A DNA stretch of 64,000 nucleotides from Lactarius indigo (lineage: Eukaryota > Basidiomycota > Agaricomycetes > Russulales > Russulaceae): the NCBI GenBank assembly GCA_025766275.1, contig JAFKAC010000003.1, positions 248,001 through 312,000 of the forward strand, read 5' to 3'. This document shows, in pieces, positions 1 to 13,263 of the stretch. Made by a program: the position numbers and the translations under genes. The notes below the pieces were generated by a model. It saw only the letters and a list, made by a program, of their open reading frames with translations, did no database searches and was not told where the DNA came from. Each line of letters opens with the position of its first letter. Position 1 is the first letter of the stretch.

Positions 1-611
1 TACGCGCCCGACCTACCAAAGCACGCAGGTCTCGAGCTACCTGACGAGTATTGGTACTAAGAACCAGGGCTTGTTCAAGTACGTCCCCGGTTTCGGATAT
101 TCGAATTCTCTCCACGTGGCTGACGGAATTTCGACAGTCCTAACGGCCGCGCGTACCCCGACATCGCAGCACAGGCTCAGAACTTCCAGGTGGTAGTTGG
201 CGGAAGGACCATCAGCGTCGCCGGTACAAGTTGCTCAGCGCCCGTACGTGTCTCCCCGAACCCTTTCCTGGATCATAAAACACGTGAGCTCACGGCGTGT
301 CAGACCGTAGCAGGTGTTTTCTCGCTCCTGAATGACTTTTTGATCTCCCACGGCAAGAAACCGCTCGGGTTCATCAACCCTCTGATCTACACATCCACGA
401 GCGCGTCGGCTTTCAACGACATCAAGTCAGGATCAAACCCGGGCTGTGGTACGCAAGGCTTCTCTGCGGTGACGGGATGGGACCCGGTGCGTATTGCGCT
501 ACATAAGCGTCCGCGTAACGGAGAACTGATGGCTGATGGATTCGCGCTACGCGCACGCAGGTAACCGGTCTCGGCACGCCAGACTTCGTGAAGCTACAAG
601 CCATCGTTTGA
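1..611 (+). CDS. Sedolisin (S53 tripeptidyl peptidase), 3' part only, cut by window start
   Basis: C-terminal part of a secreted serine-carboxyl protease of the sedolisin family, which cleaves tripeptides from protein N-termini at acid pH. Readable exons are 1-78, 138-243, 304-486 and 561-611; all three introns have GT..AG ends and sit at the same codons as in the complete neighbour at 1817-3997. Spliced, the protein reads GLF-NPNGRAYPDIAAQ, then the catalytic-serine motif GTSCSAP-TVAG, then GWDP-VTGLGTPDF, and stops at 609-611. With splicing no frame break is visible in this portion. The 5' end lies outside the window, so completeness of the gene cannot be judged. It is the upstream member of a tandem set with the next gene and the relic near 5.1-5.9 kb. 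Confidence 0.9.
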
Positions 612-1754
612 TAGAGAGTCGACTTTTGAGGCTATACTGATCATCATATCTCTATCGTAGCATGATGCCATGTGCATCTTGGAAGTTCTTACTGTTTTTG
701 TACTAGGAAATAAAAGTTCAAATAACTACCACGTGCCTCTATCATCTGAGAAACCTCACACTCCGAGTCACTGTTGCACTCACCATCCTCCAGCTGTTCC
801 ACAAAGTCTTCTGTAGAACAAGTAGAAGGCTCTTATAATTATCTTAGGTGGGCCTTTTCGAGACAGGAACGCCATTTCTCGGCGACCCAGTCATTCCACA
901 TAGTTGTTGTAGCCGGGAGTCATAAAGAGCCAATTTAAGTTACTAAAAAAAGGCCGAGATACCCAGAACCACCCTTACTGTATCAGAAGAATATTTTTTG
1001 TGGGAACTTGAAACGAAGAGTTAAGTAAGGTGTTGATCGTAACAAGGCCTCAAGCGAAACTTCAAGCATGTGAACCTGCCAGTGGGTGTATATAGGACAT
1101 GGACCGCGGCCGCGGGAGACGCATGCCAAAGCTGGTGACTCGGAAGCTTGAAAAGTCACCCTGTCGCTTCCCGCCGCCACAATGTTCTACGGCAGTGATC
1201 CTAACTCGGACGCGGTTTTTTTTTCCATCGGAAACCCTTATCGTGCTTGTTATCGTGCATAAAGTACTGATGGTGTGAACACTATCGAGTTCGAGTTGGC
1301 AGCGTGACCAACTTTCTCCTAGGCATGCCGGAACCTGGGAAGGCATACTATGATCTGCGCAGTGGCCCCAGGTCACGCCGGACAAAAGGTATGTGATACC
1401 TGATGATGATTGACCAAGAGGTTGACCACCACGTGTAGACTCGACTTCCACGAAGCATGACGTGACATTTCCACCCACTCGAAGCAGTACATCCAACATG
1501 GTGCAGCACGGGAAATCGCTGTTCTTGGTGCCCGGTGACGGAGTCACGCGTGCACGAGGAAGCGCACCACCGTGCCGCACCACACGGCGACCAGTGAAGC
1601 AAGTTTCCCTGCGTGGTACCCCATTATGAAATTCGTTCCGATTGGTCAGGTTTTAACAACTGAAAGCGAAATGCCCACGATGACATTCCCAGGCCTTCAT
1701 CAGCACTTGTGGCTGCACCAGTCGTTCCCAGCTCGACTTTGACAGAATTATGAC
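612..1754. other. Intergenic spacer between sedolisin copies
   Basis: No convincing coding region. It should hold the 3' untranslated region of the upstream sedolisin and the promoter of the next one. The longest open frames here are unspliced and show no recognisable motif. Confidence 0.6.
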
Positions 1755-1761
1755 TATAAAA
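1755..1761 (+). promoter_or_regulatory. TATA box of sedolisin gene
   Basis: TATAAAA lies 56 nt before the chosen ATG at 1817 and is followed by a pyrimidine-rich stretch, a normal fungal core-promoter spacing. The call is from sequence only. Confidence 0.5.
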
Positions 1762-1816
1762 CCTTTTCTGCTCCCCTGCGGTCCTGCGGCCTTCAGTGTC
1801 GTTCACCGACTCCTCC

Positions 1817-3997
1817 ATGTATTGGCTATCGACCTTCTCCGTTCTCGCCGCTGTCCCTTTCACCCTTGCATCACCCCTCGCACCGCGCTGGGATGACTTG
1901 CAAGTGAAGCATGCATGGAACACCGTCCCAAAGAACTGGGAATGCCAGGGACACCCACCGGAGGGGACCACCATAGACCTCCGTATCGCGCTCAAACCCC
2001 ATCGTGAGAACGCCCTGACCGACACCCTGTACGAAATCAGCGACCCTGCTCATCCAAAGTACGTTCCCCCCCTCCTGCGCGTATACTTATATTCACGCAT
2101 ATGTGATTGGGTAGATATCGCATGCACCTGTCTAAGGAGGAAGTTGCCGAGCTTGTCGCACCTCACCCAGATACATTAGAGCTTGTCAACTCCTGGCTCG
2201 AACACCACGATGTTCCCTCATCCTCCGTCTCGCCTACACATGGCGGTAACTGGCTGACAATCATCGGAGTTCCCGTGTCAAAAGCAAACGACCTGCTCGG
2301 GGCGTCGTACCAGCTGTACCGACACGCTGAGACGAATGATACTGTTCTCCGTACGATCGGGTATTCCGTACCAGCGGCGCTACACAAGGTCGTGCAGACT
2401 GTTGCGCCGACCACGTATTTCGGTTCACCCAAGGCGATGCGACGGGCGATGCACCTGCAGCCCAACGCCACGACGCTGCAGGGCGGTGACCCAGCGCTGC
2501 GGGAGGCATTGGCAAATGGCAACCCCCTCTCGGCTGCGACTGTTCCAGCCAGCTGCGCGACGACCATCACCCCGACGTGCTTGCGTGCTCTGTACAACAC
2601 GGCGGCATACGTTCCCGCCGCGACATCCAGCAACAAGCTCGGGATCGCAGGCTACCTCGACGAATTTGCAAATCACGCAGATCTGACAACATTCATGAAC
2701 CGGTTCCGTCCTGATGCGGCCTCAGCGGCGTTCACAGTCGTGCCGGTCAATGGAGGTGGAAACGACCAGACTAACCCTGGCGTGGAGGTGAATAATGGGC
2801 GGTTCGACCTAGATCTATCACCGCTGATCTTTTTTTTCTATCCTCTTACATAGGCTAACCTCGATATCCAATATGCCGAAGCCATTGCCTTCCCGACGCC
2901 GAGCACCTACTGGAGCACAGGCGGTTCTCCCCCCTTCATCCCCGATTCCAACACGCCAACAAACACGAACGAACCGTACTTGGACTGGCTCAACTTTGTG
3001 CTGGCTGGGACATCTATCCCACAGACGATCAGCACCTCGTATGGCGACGATGAGCAGACGGTCCCACAAGACTATGCAACGAGCGTATGCAACCTGTTCG
3101 CTCAGCTAGGCTCGCGCGGTTCTAGCGTCTTCTTCTCGAGTGGCGACGAAGGGGTTGGTGGCGGAAACTGCAGGACGAATGACGGCACGAACCGGGTCCA
3201 GTTCTTACCGGAATTCCCTTCATCCTGTAAGTTTTATCTCCTGTCTTCTGGTGATGCGCGCCGTTTTGACGCTGTTTGTGATAGGCCCGTTCGTCACATC
3301 CGTTGGTGGCACGATTCGCATTAACCCCGAGGTCGCAGTAAGCTTCTCAGGCGGCGGTTTTTCGAACTACTTCACGCGACCAAGCTACCAAAGCACGACC
3401 GTCGCGAACTACCTGACGAGCATCGGCACTAAGAACCAGGGCTTGTTCAAGTACGTTCCTGGTTTTAGATATGCAAAATTTCTTCCACGGCTGACGGATG
3501 CTGGATTTCATAGTCCTAACGGCCGTGCATACCCCGACATTGCTGCACAGGCTCAGAACTTCCAGGTTGTCGTTGGCGGAAGTACTATCAGCGTCGCTGG
3601 TACAAGTTGCTCAGCGCCCGTACGTCCACCCCTCCTTTTTCTGGGCTGAAAACACGGAACTCACCGCGTTGTATCAGACCGTGGCAGGTGTTTTCTCGCT
3701 CCTGAATGACTTTTTGATCTCCCGTGGCAAGCCGCCGCTCGGGTTCCTCAACCCTCTGATCTACACATCCACGAGTGCATCGGCCTTCAACGACATCAAG
3801 TCGGGGTCAAACCCGGGCTGTGGTACGCAAGGCTTCTCCGCTGTGACGGGATGGGATCCGGTGCGTATCGCGCTACGAAGCACCCGTGGCGACCATAACT
3901 GATAATTAATGGCATTGTTGTTTTTTGTGCTTCGCACACGCAGGTAACCGGGTTCGGCACGCCAGACTTTGTGAAATTGCAGGCTATCGTTGGATAG
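1817..3997 (+). CDS. Sedolisin / tripeptidyl peptidase (peptidase family S53), complete
   Basis: Secreted acid protease. Seven exons: 1817-2058, 2115-2787, 2854-3226, 3285-3450, 3514-3619, 3678-3860, 3944-3997. They splice in frame to 598 residues, the usual family length. The ATG at 1817 begins a hydrophobic signal peptide (MYWLSTFSVLAAVPFTLAS); an upstream GTG in the same frame is not needed. The N-terminal half is the pro-kumamolisin activation domain. The catalytic domain shows the E-x3-D pair in GVEANLD (junction of exons 2 and 3), the oxyanion Asp in SSGDEG (exon 3) and the nucleophile Ser in GTSCSAP (exon 5/6). It ends GWDPVTGFGTPDFVKLQAIVG. All motifs needed for activity are present. 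Its neighbours are two other copies of the same gene, so nutrient-scavenging protease expansion is likely (inference). Confidence 0.95.
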
Positions 3998-5079
3998 ACG
4001 GCTTGATTTTGGGGGCTATGTCCATTATCTCTATCGTATCATTCACGATGTCATGTGCATCTCGGAAGCTTGCTTGGAAGGTTCCTGTTTTTGCACGAGG
4101 GAATAAGAATTAAAATGACCACCAGGTCTGACTCGGTCTGACTCCACTATTGAGAAAGCCTCATACCGTGTCCTCAATTATGAGGTGGCGTTCGATGGCG
4201 TCTAATGAATACGACAATGAGCCAGGCGCTATGTACAAGTGAACATCGTCTTTATAAGTACTGGACATTAATGGAGAACTAGGCAAAATACTGCATAATT
4301 CGTCGCTTTTCTCAGAGAACATGTAGGAATTTCGAATTGGAATTTCTCACACTGCCAGTGGCAAAGATCGGATTTTTAGCTGGCCTGCAGGTTCAAATTC
4401 GTGATTCCTTTTTCGGAGGTCGGAGGGATTGATTTTTGATTACCGCATTCATGTTGACTTTACTCCAATCCACGATAATTGGGAAAATCGTTGACAAACC
4501 CGTTTCAGCTCCTACCTCGCATCGAGGTGGAAGAGTCTCTTGTACGACCTTGGAAAGATGGGGAATGCAACTGCTCTGGCTGCCGTCGGTGAGAAGGACA
4601 AACTGAGTCCAATATTCCACTGCTCCCACTAGCTCTGTAGGCGGAGAAACCCCTGGAAAGTAGCGTCTAACTACTGGGATGTTTCTATTTCGAAAAAAGG
4701 AAAGAGTTACTGAGCACAGCGAGTAGGGCACAGGTTAGCATGCACACAGAGCCCCGAGCCGAGGGGTCCCCGCGGGGCCCAGACCCGACATCATCCTTCT
4801 ACCTCCGCGCTTTCCGTTGATAGCGGCCTCTGCTGTTTCACAACTCATGGTGCATGATGTGTCCTCTCCATCTCACATCAGCGCTCAGGACTTCAGTTCC
4901 AGTGCTAAGATGCACCACACGATCTCTCCCCCCCTCCAAGTCAGACTTTCAGCGTCTCCACCCTTAGCCTTGCCACTTAACTCGAATGGGCTGCGCAAAT
5001 TCGTCGTATCGTAGAGAGCATCTCCTTATCCATGCGCTCTCTCTCTCTGCTTTCTATTTTCACAACCAACGGCATGACG
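3998..5079. other. Intergenic stretch with GC-rich inverted segments
   Basis: No gene seen. Around 4750-4782 the sequence is a run of CCCC/GGGG blocks (CCCCGAGCCGAGGGG followed by GGTCCCCGCGGGG) able to form short hairpins. No function is assigned. Confidence 0.5.
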
Positions 5080-5910
5080 ACACCCTTCACATCGTGTTGA
5101 AACGACCCGCATGTGAAGCAATTCCGTCCTGGAGAACTGGGGGGACCTGGGTTCTCCGCCTGCTGGCGCCTCCACCTTGCGCTCGACTCCAATCAAGGCG
5201 TTCTCGTGGTGGGGCTTAAAGTCACCGTGAGAACGCCTTGACTGGCGTGCTCTACGAGGTTAGCGATGTCGGGTATTCAAAGTACGTCCTCTCCCTGCGT
5301 ACACAGTATCTACATGCCAGCTGCAGATATGGCACCCACTCATTGAGGGGTAAGGTCGCCGGGCCTGTCGGGCTGCGCCGCACTCAAACACACCGGAGCT
5401 TGTCATCGCCTGGGTTGGACACGACGTGCCCCCAATCTCAACGAAACATGGCGGCAGTTATTCCCTTGTCCTGACCTATCGATCTCCTGATCGTACTGTG
5501 CCAACTCACCAGGATGAATGACATCACTCCCTGCACACTTAGCTATGGGCCCCCCGGAGCTGGCATGGGCGGGACCACGGGAGGTTGTGGTGCAATTCTC
5601 CGGACACACACTCCTGTAAATGCTTCTCGGTTCGATGTACTTTCCGCGACCGAGCGACCTACTAACTATTCTCACTTTTTGTACTCTGTGCAAGCGCCGC
5701 AGGTGATTGGCTTCCAATTCTTCTAGAACGGACATCCTAGATTTATGGGTGGCTTGAGCTGCTCGACGCCCGTAGCTCTTTCACCCTCTTTTTCTCCTGC
5801 AGCCTCTGCCCTCGAGCAAAATTGCAGATTGCCAAAGTACAGACCCCGGCGGGGAGTTATCTCCCTGCTGAACGACTACCTGCTTTCGAATGGCACGGCT
5901 CGCGAGCCTC
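5080..5910 (+). pseudogene. Decayed third sedolisin copy
   Basis: Relic of the sedolisin gene, recognised by order and sequence of remnants. Around 5110-5140 there is a match to the propeptide region (GTGAAGCA, then AGAACTGGG). At 5223-5280 the frame reads HRENALTGVLYEVSDVGYSK, matching HRENALTDTLYEISDPAHPK of the intact gene. The first intron donor (AAA-GTACGT) is kept, with an acceptor at about 5324. The exon-2 start at 5325-5460 is recognisable but interrupted. At 5745-5775 the catalytic-Ser region survives as GGLSCSTPV, followed after an intron-like gap by GVISLLNDYLLSNG (5853-5893). Most of the catalytic domain between about 5460 and 5740 is deleted or unrecognisable. Introns are kept, so this arose by DNA duplication, not retroposition. 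It cannot encode a protease. Confidence 0.85.
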
Positions 5911-6197
5911 AAAGATAAACGCGCTTGGATCGAGCCCATGCAATACAGATTAATTCTCCGTTATCGCTCCGTGCGTCTCACCAGATTTGTGTCTGTTCTT
6001 TGGCCCTTTCCGCGATCTTGGGGTTCTCGACTCTGTCAAATACTTGTAAAGTCGGCGATAACCTATAAGATAGCTTGACATGTACTGTTGTTTATAGCTT
6101 GGAACCTGCGTGCGAAAAGACTGATTGCCATAAAATGAAAAGTGTAGTATCACGTGCACGATGATTTTCGCGACAAACGACGCATCGACGGGACGGA

Positions 6198-8539
6198 ATG
6201 GTTGACGAGGCTGTTACGTTCGCACTCTTTGCCCATCTCATTTCCCCTCTTATCCTCCGCGCCTTGGCGGACCTCGGTTTCTCTCGCCCGACCCTCGTCC
6301 AACAAAAGGCGATACCCCTCGCACTCGAAAACCACGACGTCCTCGCCCGTGCCCGCACGGGGAGCGGCAAGACCGCTGCGTACTGCATACCTCTTGTGCA
6401 GAAGCTCCTCAACGCCAAAGCCGCTACAGCTGTAGGTGCGCTCTGCGCTTACCTCCTTATTTGGGTTGTTTCCCCCCTCACCTGGCCCCGCGGGCCCTTT
6501 AGGACGAAGATGATTCGCGGCAGTGCACAAGGGCGCTGATACTCGTGCCTACCCGCGAGCTCGCGGAACAGGTCCTCGGACACTTGCGAGGATTGATCAA
6601 GTATTGCGAGGGTGATGTCTCGCTCATCAACGTCGCAGGTGGAGTTACGTCACAGCTACAACGGTGCGTTTTCCTCGGTTCCAGTTTTTGTAACATCGCC
6701 CCTTTGATGAAAGTGCTGACCGCTGGAACGGGTCGTCAGAGTCCTACTTTCTGATCGACCAGACGTCGTCATCGGGACGCCCTCCAAGGTTCTCGCGTTA
6801 CTCCAGGCGAAGGTAGTCTAGGTACCATGTTCGCCTTTATGCCCCGTCGTCTGACTCTATCTGTCTCGAGACTCTGTCACTGTCCCACCTCGAATCGCTC
6901 GTCATCGATGAGGCAGACCTGATCCTGTCTTACGGTCACGATGAAGACATTCGCTCCATTTTTGGCGGCAATTTCCTCCCAAAAGTATATCAAAGCTTCT
7001 TAATGAGCGCCACTATGACCGACGACGTGGAGACACTAAAAGGTTTGGCTCTGCGAAACCCTGTTAGTCTCCCTTTTCTATCCTACCCTTCTCTGTCTCG
7101 TGACAAATTGGCAATCAGGTTACGCTGAAGCTGGAGGAGGACGAAGACGGTGCTGCCGACCTAACTCAATACGTCGTTAGGTATCTTATTCTTTTTTTCT
7201 CGGCGCGTACTTGATTGCTGACCCACGCGAAGGACGACAGAAGTCGACAAATTCCTATTGACCTACATCATCCTCAAACTCAAACTCATTCAGGGAAAAT
7301 GTATTATTTTTGTCAATGATGTTGACAGGTGCTATCGTGTCAAGCTATTCCTGGAGCAGTTCTCGATAAAGAGTTGTGTATTAAACTCGGAGTTACCCTT
7401 GAACTCGAGGTGCGGGCGAATTGGTTCAATGTAATACTCGACGCTGATACAGGATAGATATCACGTGGTGCAAGAATTCAACAAAGGGGTGTATGATTAT
7501 ATCATCGCAGCGGACGAGGGGGGTGGTGAGCAAGACAACGAGGATTCCGACGCCGAGGAACAACCAGACGAAGAACTGCGTACGTCTCTGGATATCTAGG
7601 CCCAATCTTGACTAAATGACCGTAGTCATCTCGACCCAGCGGGGAGCAGAAGAGGAAGACCACGACCCCGGCCCTAGCAAACGCAAACGCAAACGAGAGC
7701 CCACCCCACCCACCAAGGCGAAACCAGGCCTGCGGAAAAAACGCCGCGGAGCCAAGCGCGATACCGAGTACGGCGTCGCGCGCGGCGTCGACTTCCTGGA
7801 CGTCGCCTGCGTGCTCAATTTCGACCTGCCGACCTCGGCCCGCGCATACACGCACCGCGTGGGACGCACCGCGCGGGCGGGGCGCAGCGGGACCGCGTTG
7901 TCCTTTGTGCTCCCCGCGTCGGAGTACGGCAAGCACAAGGCGGTCGGCGGCGTGCTGAGCACGCAGCACGACGAAGAGGTGTGGGGGCGCATCACGCGTG
8001 CACAGCAGGACCGAGTACGCGAATACACGTTCGACAAGAAACAGGTCGAGGCGTTCCGCTATCGGATGGAGGACGCGCTGCGTGCCGTGACGCGGTATGC
8101 CATCCGCGAGGCGCGGCTGAAGGAGATCAAGCAGGAGCTCCTTGCGTCCGAGAAGCTCAAGGTATGTCCCCCTCGTCGCCCTCATCTCGTGGTTTTCGTG
8201 CGCTGACTATCCGTGCCCGCGCGCTAGGCTCACTTTGAAGACCACCCGAACGACCTCGAATACTTGAAGCACGACAAGCCGCTGCATCCAACGCTGGTGC
8301 AACCGCATATGAAACATATCCCCAAGTATCTGATGCCGAGGGTCGTATCGACGGCGACGGCAGCTGTCGCGGGTGCTGAGGAGAAAACGGATGATGCGCC
8401 TTCTTTTGTGCCATTCTCAAAGGGCCGTGAGCGCCGTGGTCGGGGGCGGGGGCGAGGGCGGGGAGGGAAGTTCGATGGGGGCCGTGGGAGAGGAAGAGGT
8501 GGGAAGAAGAATAGCGACCCACTGAGGAAGTTTCGGTAG
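6198..8539 (+). CDS. DBP9: DEAD-box RNA helicase DBP9 (DDX56 type)
   Basis: ATP-dependent RNA helicase acting in the nucleolus in 60S ribosomal subunit assembly (known for the family). Nine exons: 6198-6431, 6503-6663, 6740-6812, 6871-7062, 7119-7180, 7233-7409, 7458-7579, 7626-8161, 8228-8539; they join in frame to 622 residues. Visible motifs: Q-motif region [16 protein letters not shown], motif I ARTGSGKT, Ia [10 protein letters not shown], motif Ib IGTPSK, motif II DEAD (VIDEADLI), motif III SAT, motif V/VI region ending [11 protein letters not shown]. Between strand motifs of the second RecA domain lies a basic, acidic insert ([18 protein letters not shown]) typical of Dbp9. The C-terminus is an RG-rich tail ([11 protein letters not shown]) ending RKFR. 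No frame problem; likely functional. Confidence 0.96.
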
Positions 8540-11500
8540 CTCTCTCAACTGTCACTGTGTCCCAGTTACATTTCGGTTCACTAGCTCTTTGTTCTCTTTC
8601 CTGAACACTACACCACATGGTCACTGAACAGGGACCCAGAGGGGCACTATGTCACAGCCACCAGACCAACGCCCCTCGGAACCGCACGGAATTCACAGCC
8701 ACCGCCGCCGGTCACACTGAAGACCGTTCTTCGAAGTCAAGTCAAACACAAAAAAAAGCACTGCACTGATATCGTGATGTGATGGACACCCATGTGCACG
8801 CTTAACACCGCTGCTTCTCGAGACACCCGCAATTCAGCATGAAGACGACATGAAGCTCAGGCTGGTTCGACTATAGGGGCCCTTCAAAATCCGACCACAT
8901 GTTTCGAATTAGACATGCTTGACCTTGACGGCCTGTCCGAATGCCCAGCCCGGTGGAAATGAATGTCGTGAAACACACACGCGCTTTGATGAATGTAGAA
9001 GGCCAACGTGACAGTCTACCTGCCGGTGCTGCGCGCAGCCTCATGAACACGAGGGTGAGACGGGACTCGGGTGGCATGTTGATTGACTCCATCATGTGTA
9101 CCATGCTATCGATATCATAGTTAGGCGGCGGCTAGGGGTTTATTGAACATCGGGGGGGACAACTTGAACCACAAGGTACAATTGGGCCCACAGTACTGCC
9201 AGCGGGCAGCGGTCACGTGTCCAACAACCGTGACTGGCTCGCTGACACACGTCGACTCGGACGCGAGGGGCGGACGTCGATGGACGGCGAGAATGAACGA
9301 TATCAATTCGCTCTCGGGTTCGAAGGGGGAACCCCAGATCGATTCACAGAGGCTAAAGAGGGGTTTTTTTTTTTGAATCCACTGCATCCATGTGCGTCAC
9401 GAGCAAGATCGCAAGTCTGGGGTACATAACCTATGTTAAGCTATGTAGCATGTAACATTACAATAAGGGGCTAAGTTACAAGCATAGCATTCGAACGGTT
9501 TGTACGAAATCGGGGCACAATATTCTTGGCTCCCCTGATTGCTTCTGATTTGTATTTGAGGCTACAACTCGCCCCTTCAGGCAGCGCGCACGGAACTTCG
9601 AGCACATCGTATCATAGCCGCAATCTGATAGATATGATACATCGACTTGCATGCGCGACGTCGGCCCTCGAATGCCCAAAAGAAGTTGTGTGGCCTTGTG
9701 CAAATAAGCCCTGAGAGACGCATATGGTGCTACGCACGCACCCAACCATCGTCTGTGCTTCCAGCGGAACAACATCTGCCAAGGGTCCAAATAGCCAACA
9801 CGCCGTGCGGTGATGGACTTGAATCCCCGCCGTGACATGATTGCGTCCAAGCCTGAACCAGGAAGTCTTTTCCCTTGTATTTTTTTCTGACTCGACGACG
9901 AAAGTGGCATTTGGTTTGATTGTCGCGCTGCGGTCTCCAGGCTGTAGTGAGAGTCAGAATTACTCTTTCGTACGACTTCTGAGGGGGAACCATGCCCGTG
10001 ACACCCGAAAACGTTCTCATGGCAGAACTACGGCTGAATGGTCATTTCACGCGACGACAACGATCCAGCACTACAGTTGCGAGGGAGAGCGGTTGACGTG
10101 GCTCTTGGCTGTTGGAGAACTCGCACGGTCTCCTCGTAGAGAACTGCGACAAGTCGTATTTGGGACGACCGGAGGCTTCGGGAGACCTGAGGCTATCACA
10201 GTGTTGAGCCACTGCAAGTAGAGTGCCCGACAGGACGGCGCACCCAAACAACAGCCGCCTATCAACGATATCGCGATGATCGCGTGGAACGGCCTATGCC
10301 GAGAAACGCCCATTGGCCGCTCCCCGCATGGGCCTGCGATCTCGTCCAAAGGAGGCATAGTATCGGGTTCAAGTTACAGTGGCGAAAATGTTAATCACTG
10401 TTCGCCATGCGGAGGGACAGCGCTATAGCACGAGCCAGACATGTCCTGGGCTTCCACGATTGTCACGGTTCTACTTCTATTCTTGATTCCACTGCTTGTT
10501 CCACTGACTCCTTCCTCTCGACTCTGGCCTGGTGGAAGACAGATCTACTCCGAGTACTGTTTCATCAGATAAAAAGACCAAAATCCGTTTCCAGCTTGAG
10601 GAGCTACCATCAGAATATGATGTGATGATGTTGCCAGCCTGAGAGGTGCTTTCGTCGACCTGCTTTCAATTCGGTAAGCACTGTACTGATAGCACCCAGC
10701 CCGTGATAGGACAGTGTCCTCGAGGGGTCTCGGTAATCGCCGATCTCAATTCACTACTCCAACTGAACATGTCACGCTTATTGAGCAATAGCCTGAATAA
10801 GCACTAAGTGCTTCTGATAGCATCACGTCCCGATTGACGGATTGACGATACCCCACAGCCATGAAGCCGGAAGTTCTCGTTCTCCAAAATATAGTGCTTG
10901 GAGGTGAACTGGACTGAATAGCCACGTAATTGGCAATGTATGAACTGGAAAATGTAGGGGTGAATGCCCATGGCCTATTTTGCAAGCCGGGGCAAGACAC
11001 GACATACGGTTCATGACCCCAACCTTCACCACAGCAACCAGAGAAATATTGATGTCTCATAGTTGGGGTCGTCGCCCGAAAAAAAAAATTGACACCAGTA
11101 CGTTTATAATCCCGTTGTTGGGTTTGATGACTTCGACCCTTGTGACGATGTCTTGTTGCCCTCCTTAGTTCCGCCAAACACTTTGATGTCCGAAAGCTGG
11201 GGGTAAGAAAAATTCAATATTGGCACATGTAGCAGTATAATCGCAGAATTTGCACGGTCCACTTTTCTTTTAAAAAGCACTTGGAACTGCACGTAGATAT
11301 GACACACGCGCCGCCTTTCGGCTTGGTGATCTGCTCGCGACCCAGTACGTGGGCTTGGTTTCTGCTTTCTATTGTCATTCCATAGGTCTCTGATAGGACG
11401 CAGAGGTGGTTGGATGACTATTTCGCTTTCACCAGAGAATTGAGAGCTAGATCGGCCGGTGAAGACGGCTCTGACACACTAGGAATTTTAGTAAATTGTG

Positions 11501-13034
11501 TTAACCTGGAAATGTGACATTGGCGCTTGTCATGCCATGTGTGATGGTATGTGCAGCTCCAGTCCAATAAGTTGACACGTATAGGTCTGCTTCCACTGAG
11601 CGTGCTGCAGGATTTATTTATCTTCCCTGTTCCTGGACGTCCGATCAATGGTGTTAGGGCAGCACAGCGGTAATACAGGTAGGGCGCGAACTTTGCGAGG
11701 GACTCTAACACTAGGACTTGGAAGGATAAAAAAAAGACACGCATCAGCGCGGTTAAGGTTCTGATTGTCGATCTAGCGGGACAAACGGTGTTACAGTACA
11801 GACTGACCGGATGTTTTTACGGATTCTCAGTGGAACGTCCCAGCTTTGGACATTTATAATAAAGCATCTATAACCCAAAAGTCAAAAGTCATGTCCGATT
11901 ATCAAAGGACCGCGAATAGCTGAATCCAATAGAGGACCACTCACTGTGACATAACCAAGCACTGCAGCCATGGCGAATGAGCACAAACCGGACATCGCTT
12001 ACTGTAGCTATTTGTGGCGCGAATAGTTCGCGGGTAGATCATCGAAACTGTTAAGCCAACCCCCGATCTGGCTCTCAAGCGCCCCGCGTACTAACGAAGA
12101 CGAAGCCGCGGTTTTCATATTTAGACCTTTCTGTTTTAGCGGCCGGGGTGCGCCCAAAACTTCACCGGCCTCACCACATGTGGTCTTGAGTACCTGAGTT
12201 GGCGTGTCTTCTAGTACAGTAATCTATGGGAAGTTGTCGGGGTTCACGTAAGCGTATATATAGGCAAGGTTTGCGCCCAAGGTTTACGCCGCGGCAGCAC
12301 AATGTGGCAGCACCATCCGGAGCTCCGGGACTCGTGGGCAGTGTGCAAATTGTGGCTGATGCTGTACAAAGATGAAGTAAGAATGGTCAGTTCCCCAACC
12401 AATTTGCCGCGCTTTCAGGACCCGCGGCCCGGACGACGGCTATCCGGGGCTTGCCCTCCACCGGCGTGGTCTCTTCGAGTTGCTTTCAGTGTTCTCCTCC
12501 ATGTCCCATCCTGCTACTGCCACATCTCTCCACTCTAGCGGGGGACCTCTTTTCAAGCAATCTAACTTTGAGTATGGCGATGACAAATTCATACCTAACC
12601 GCAGGGTGACGGATGCACCGCTCTGTGTATCTGTTTCTCGTTTTTCGGACGGGGGGCAGCCGGTGTCCCCAAAGTCGCGAGGTACCGGTGCCATTGCTCA
12701 TAGATGCTATCAAAATTGGTTCTCAGCTCGCACTGGCGTTCTTGAGCACCTAAAGTCCATTCACGCTGACGCCTTCCAACTACGGTGCAAGCACATGTTT
12801 GTCTGATGCGTGAGTGTTACGGGAATCTTCTGCAGGCTGTCCAGTAATTTAATCGGTCCCTTCTATTCGTACCAAAAGCGGACCCTTTCCCTTCCCTAGA
12901 TACGACTGGCTGGTTACGCTATGGACTAAATTGAATTGGTTTCACAGGTTGTCCCGATGGCATATCAAGAATGAGTCGAGACCACTTTAGTCAATGCTGG
13001 GACCCAAAGCAGACGCCTTAAGCCCTTGATGGTC
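8540..13034. other. 4.5-kb gene-poor stretch
   Basis: No supportable gene. Short open frames are scattered on both strands but none has a recognisable domain or plausible splicing. A TATA-like GTATATATAG at 12251-12260 precedes an ATG at 12302, but the frame after it looks random. I looked for tRNA A/B boxes, terminal repeats and transposase remnants by eye and found none. Confidence 0.5.
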
Positions 13035-13041
13035 TATAAAT
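13035..13041 (+). promoter_or_regulatory. TATA box of GATA-factor gene 1
   Basis: TATAAAT in the context GGTCTATAAATCC..AGGTC, followed by a C/T-rich tract at about 13080-13135. The same core layout occurs before the second GATA gene (18426-18432), supporting shared ancestry of the promoters. Confidence 0.5.
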
Positions 13042-13263
13042 CCTTCGAGGTCTTCGTCCACTTGAAGCACTCATCCGTCCCGACCCTTCTCCCCACAACC
13101 CACCTAATCTTCATTTCCCTGCTCCCCAATCGGAGTCAATCAATTCCTACTTCAGAGAACACAGTCATCTGAGTCCGTACACTTCGATATTCCAGCGAGT
13201 CTGGGAAAAGTCGGGGACCACACTCAATCAGTCGTCAATCGAAATATTTAAACAAACTTCAGA

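Noticed and set aside
4370..4410. GGTTCAAATTC resembling a tRNA B box
   Set aside because: No A box at proper spacing and no cloverleaf can be drawn.
12251..12806. TATA-like box followed by ATG at 12302 and frames to 12806
   Set aside because: Frames do not join by good introns and show no recognisable protein; not enough support.
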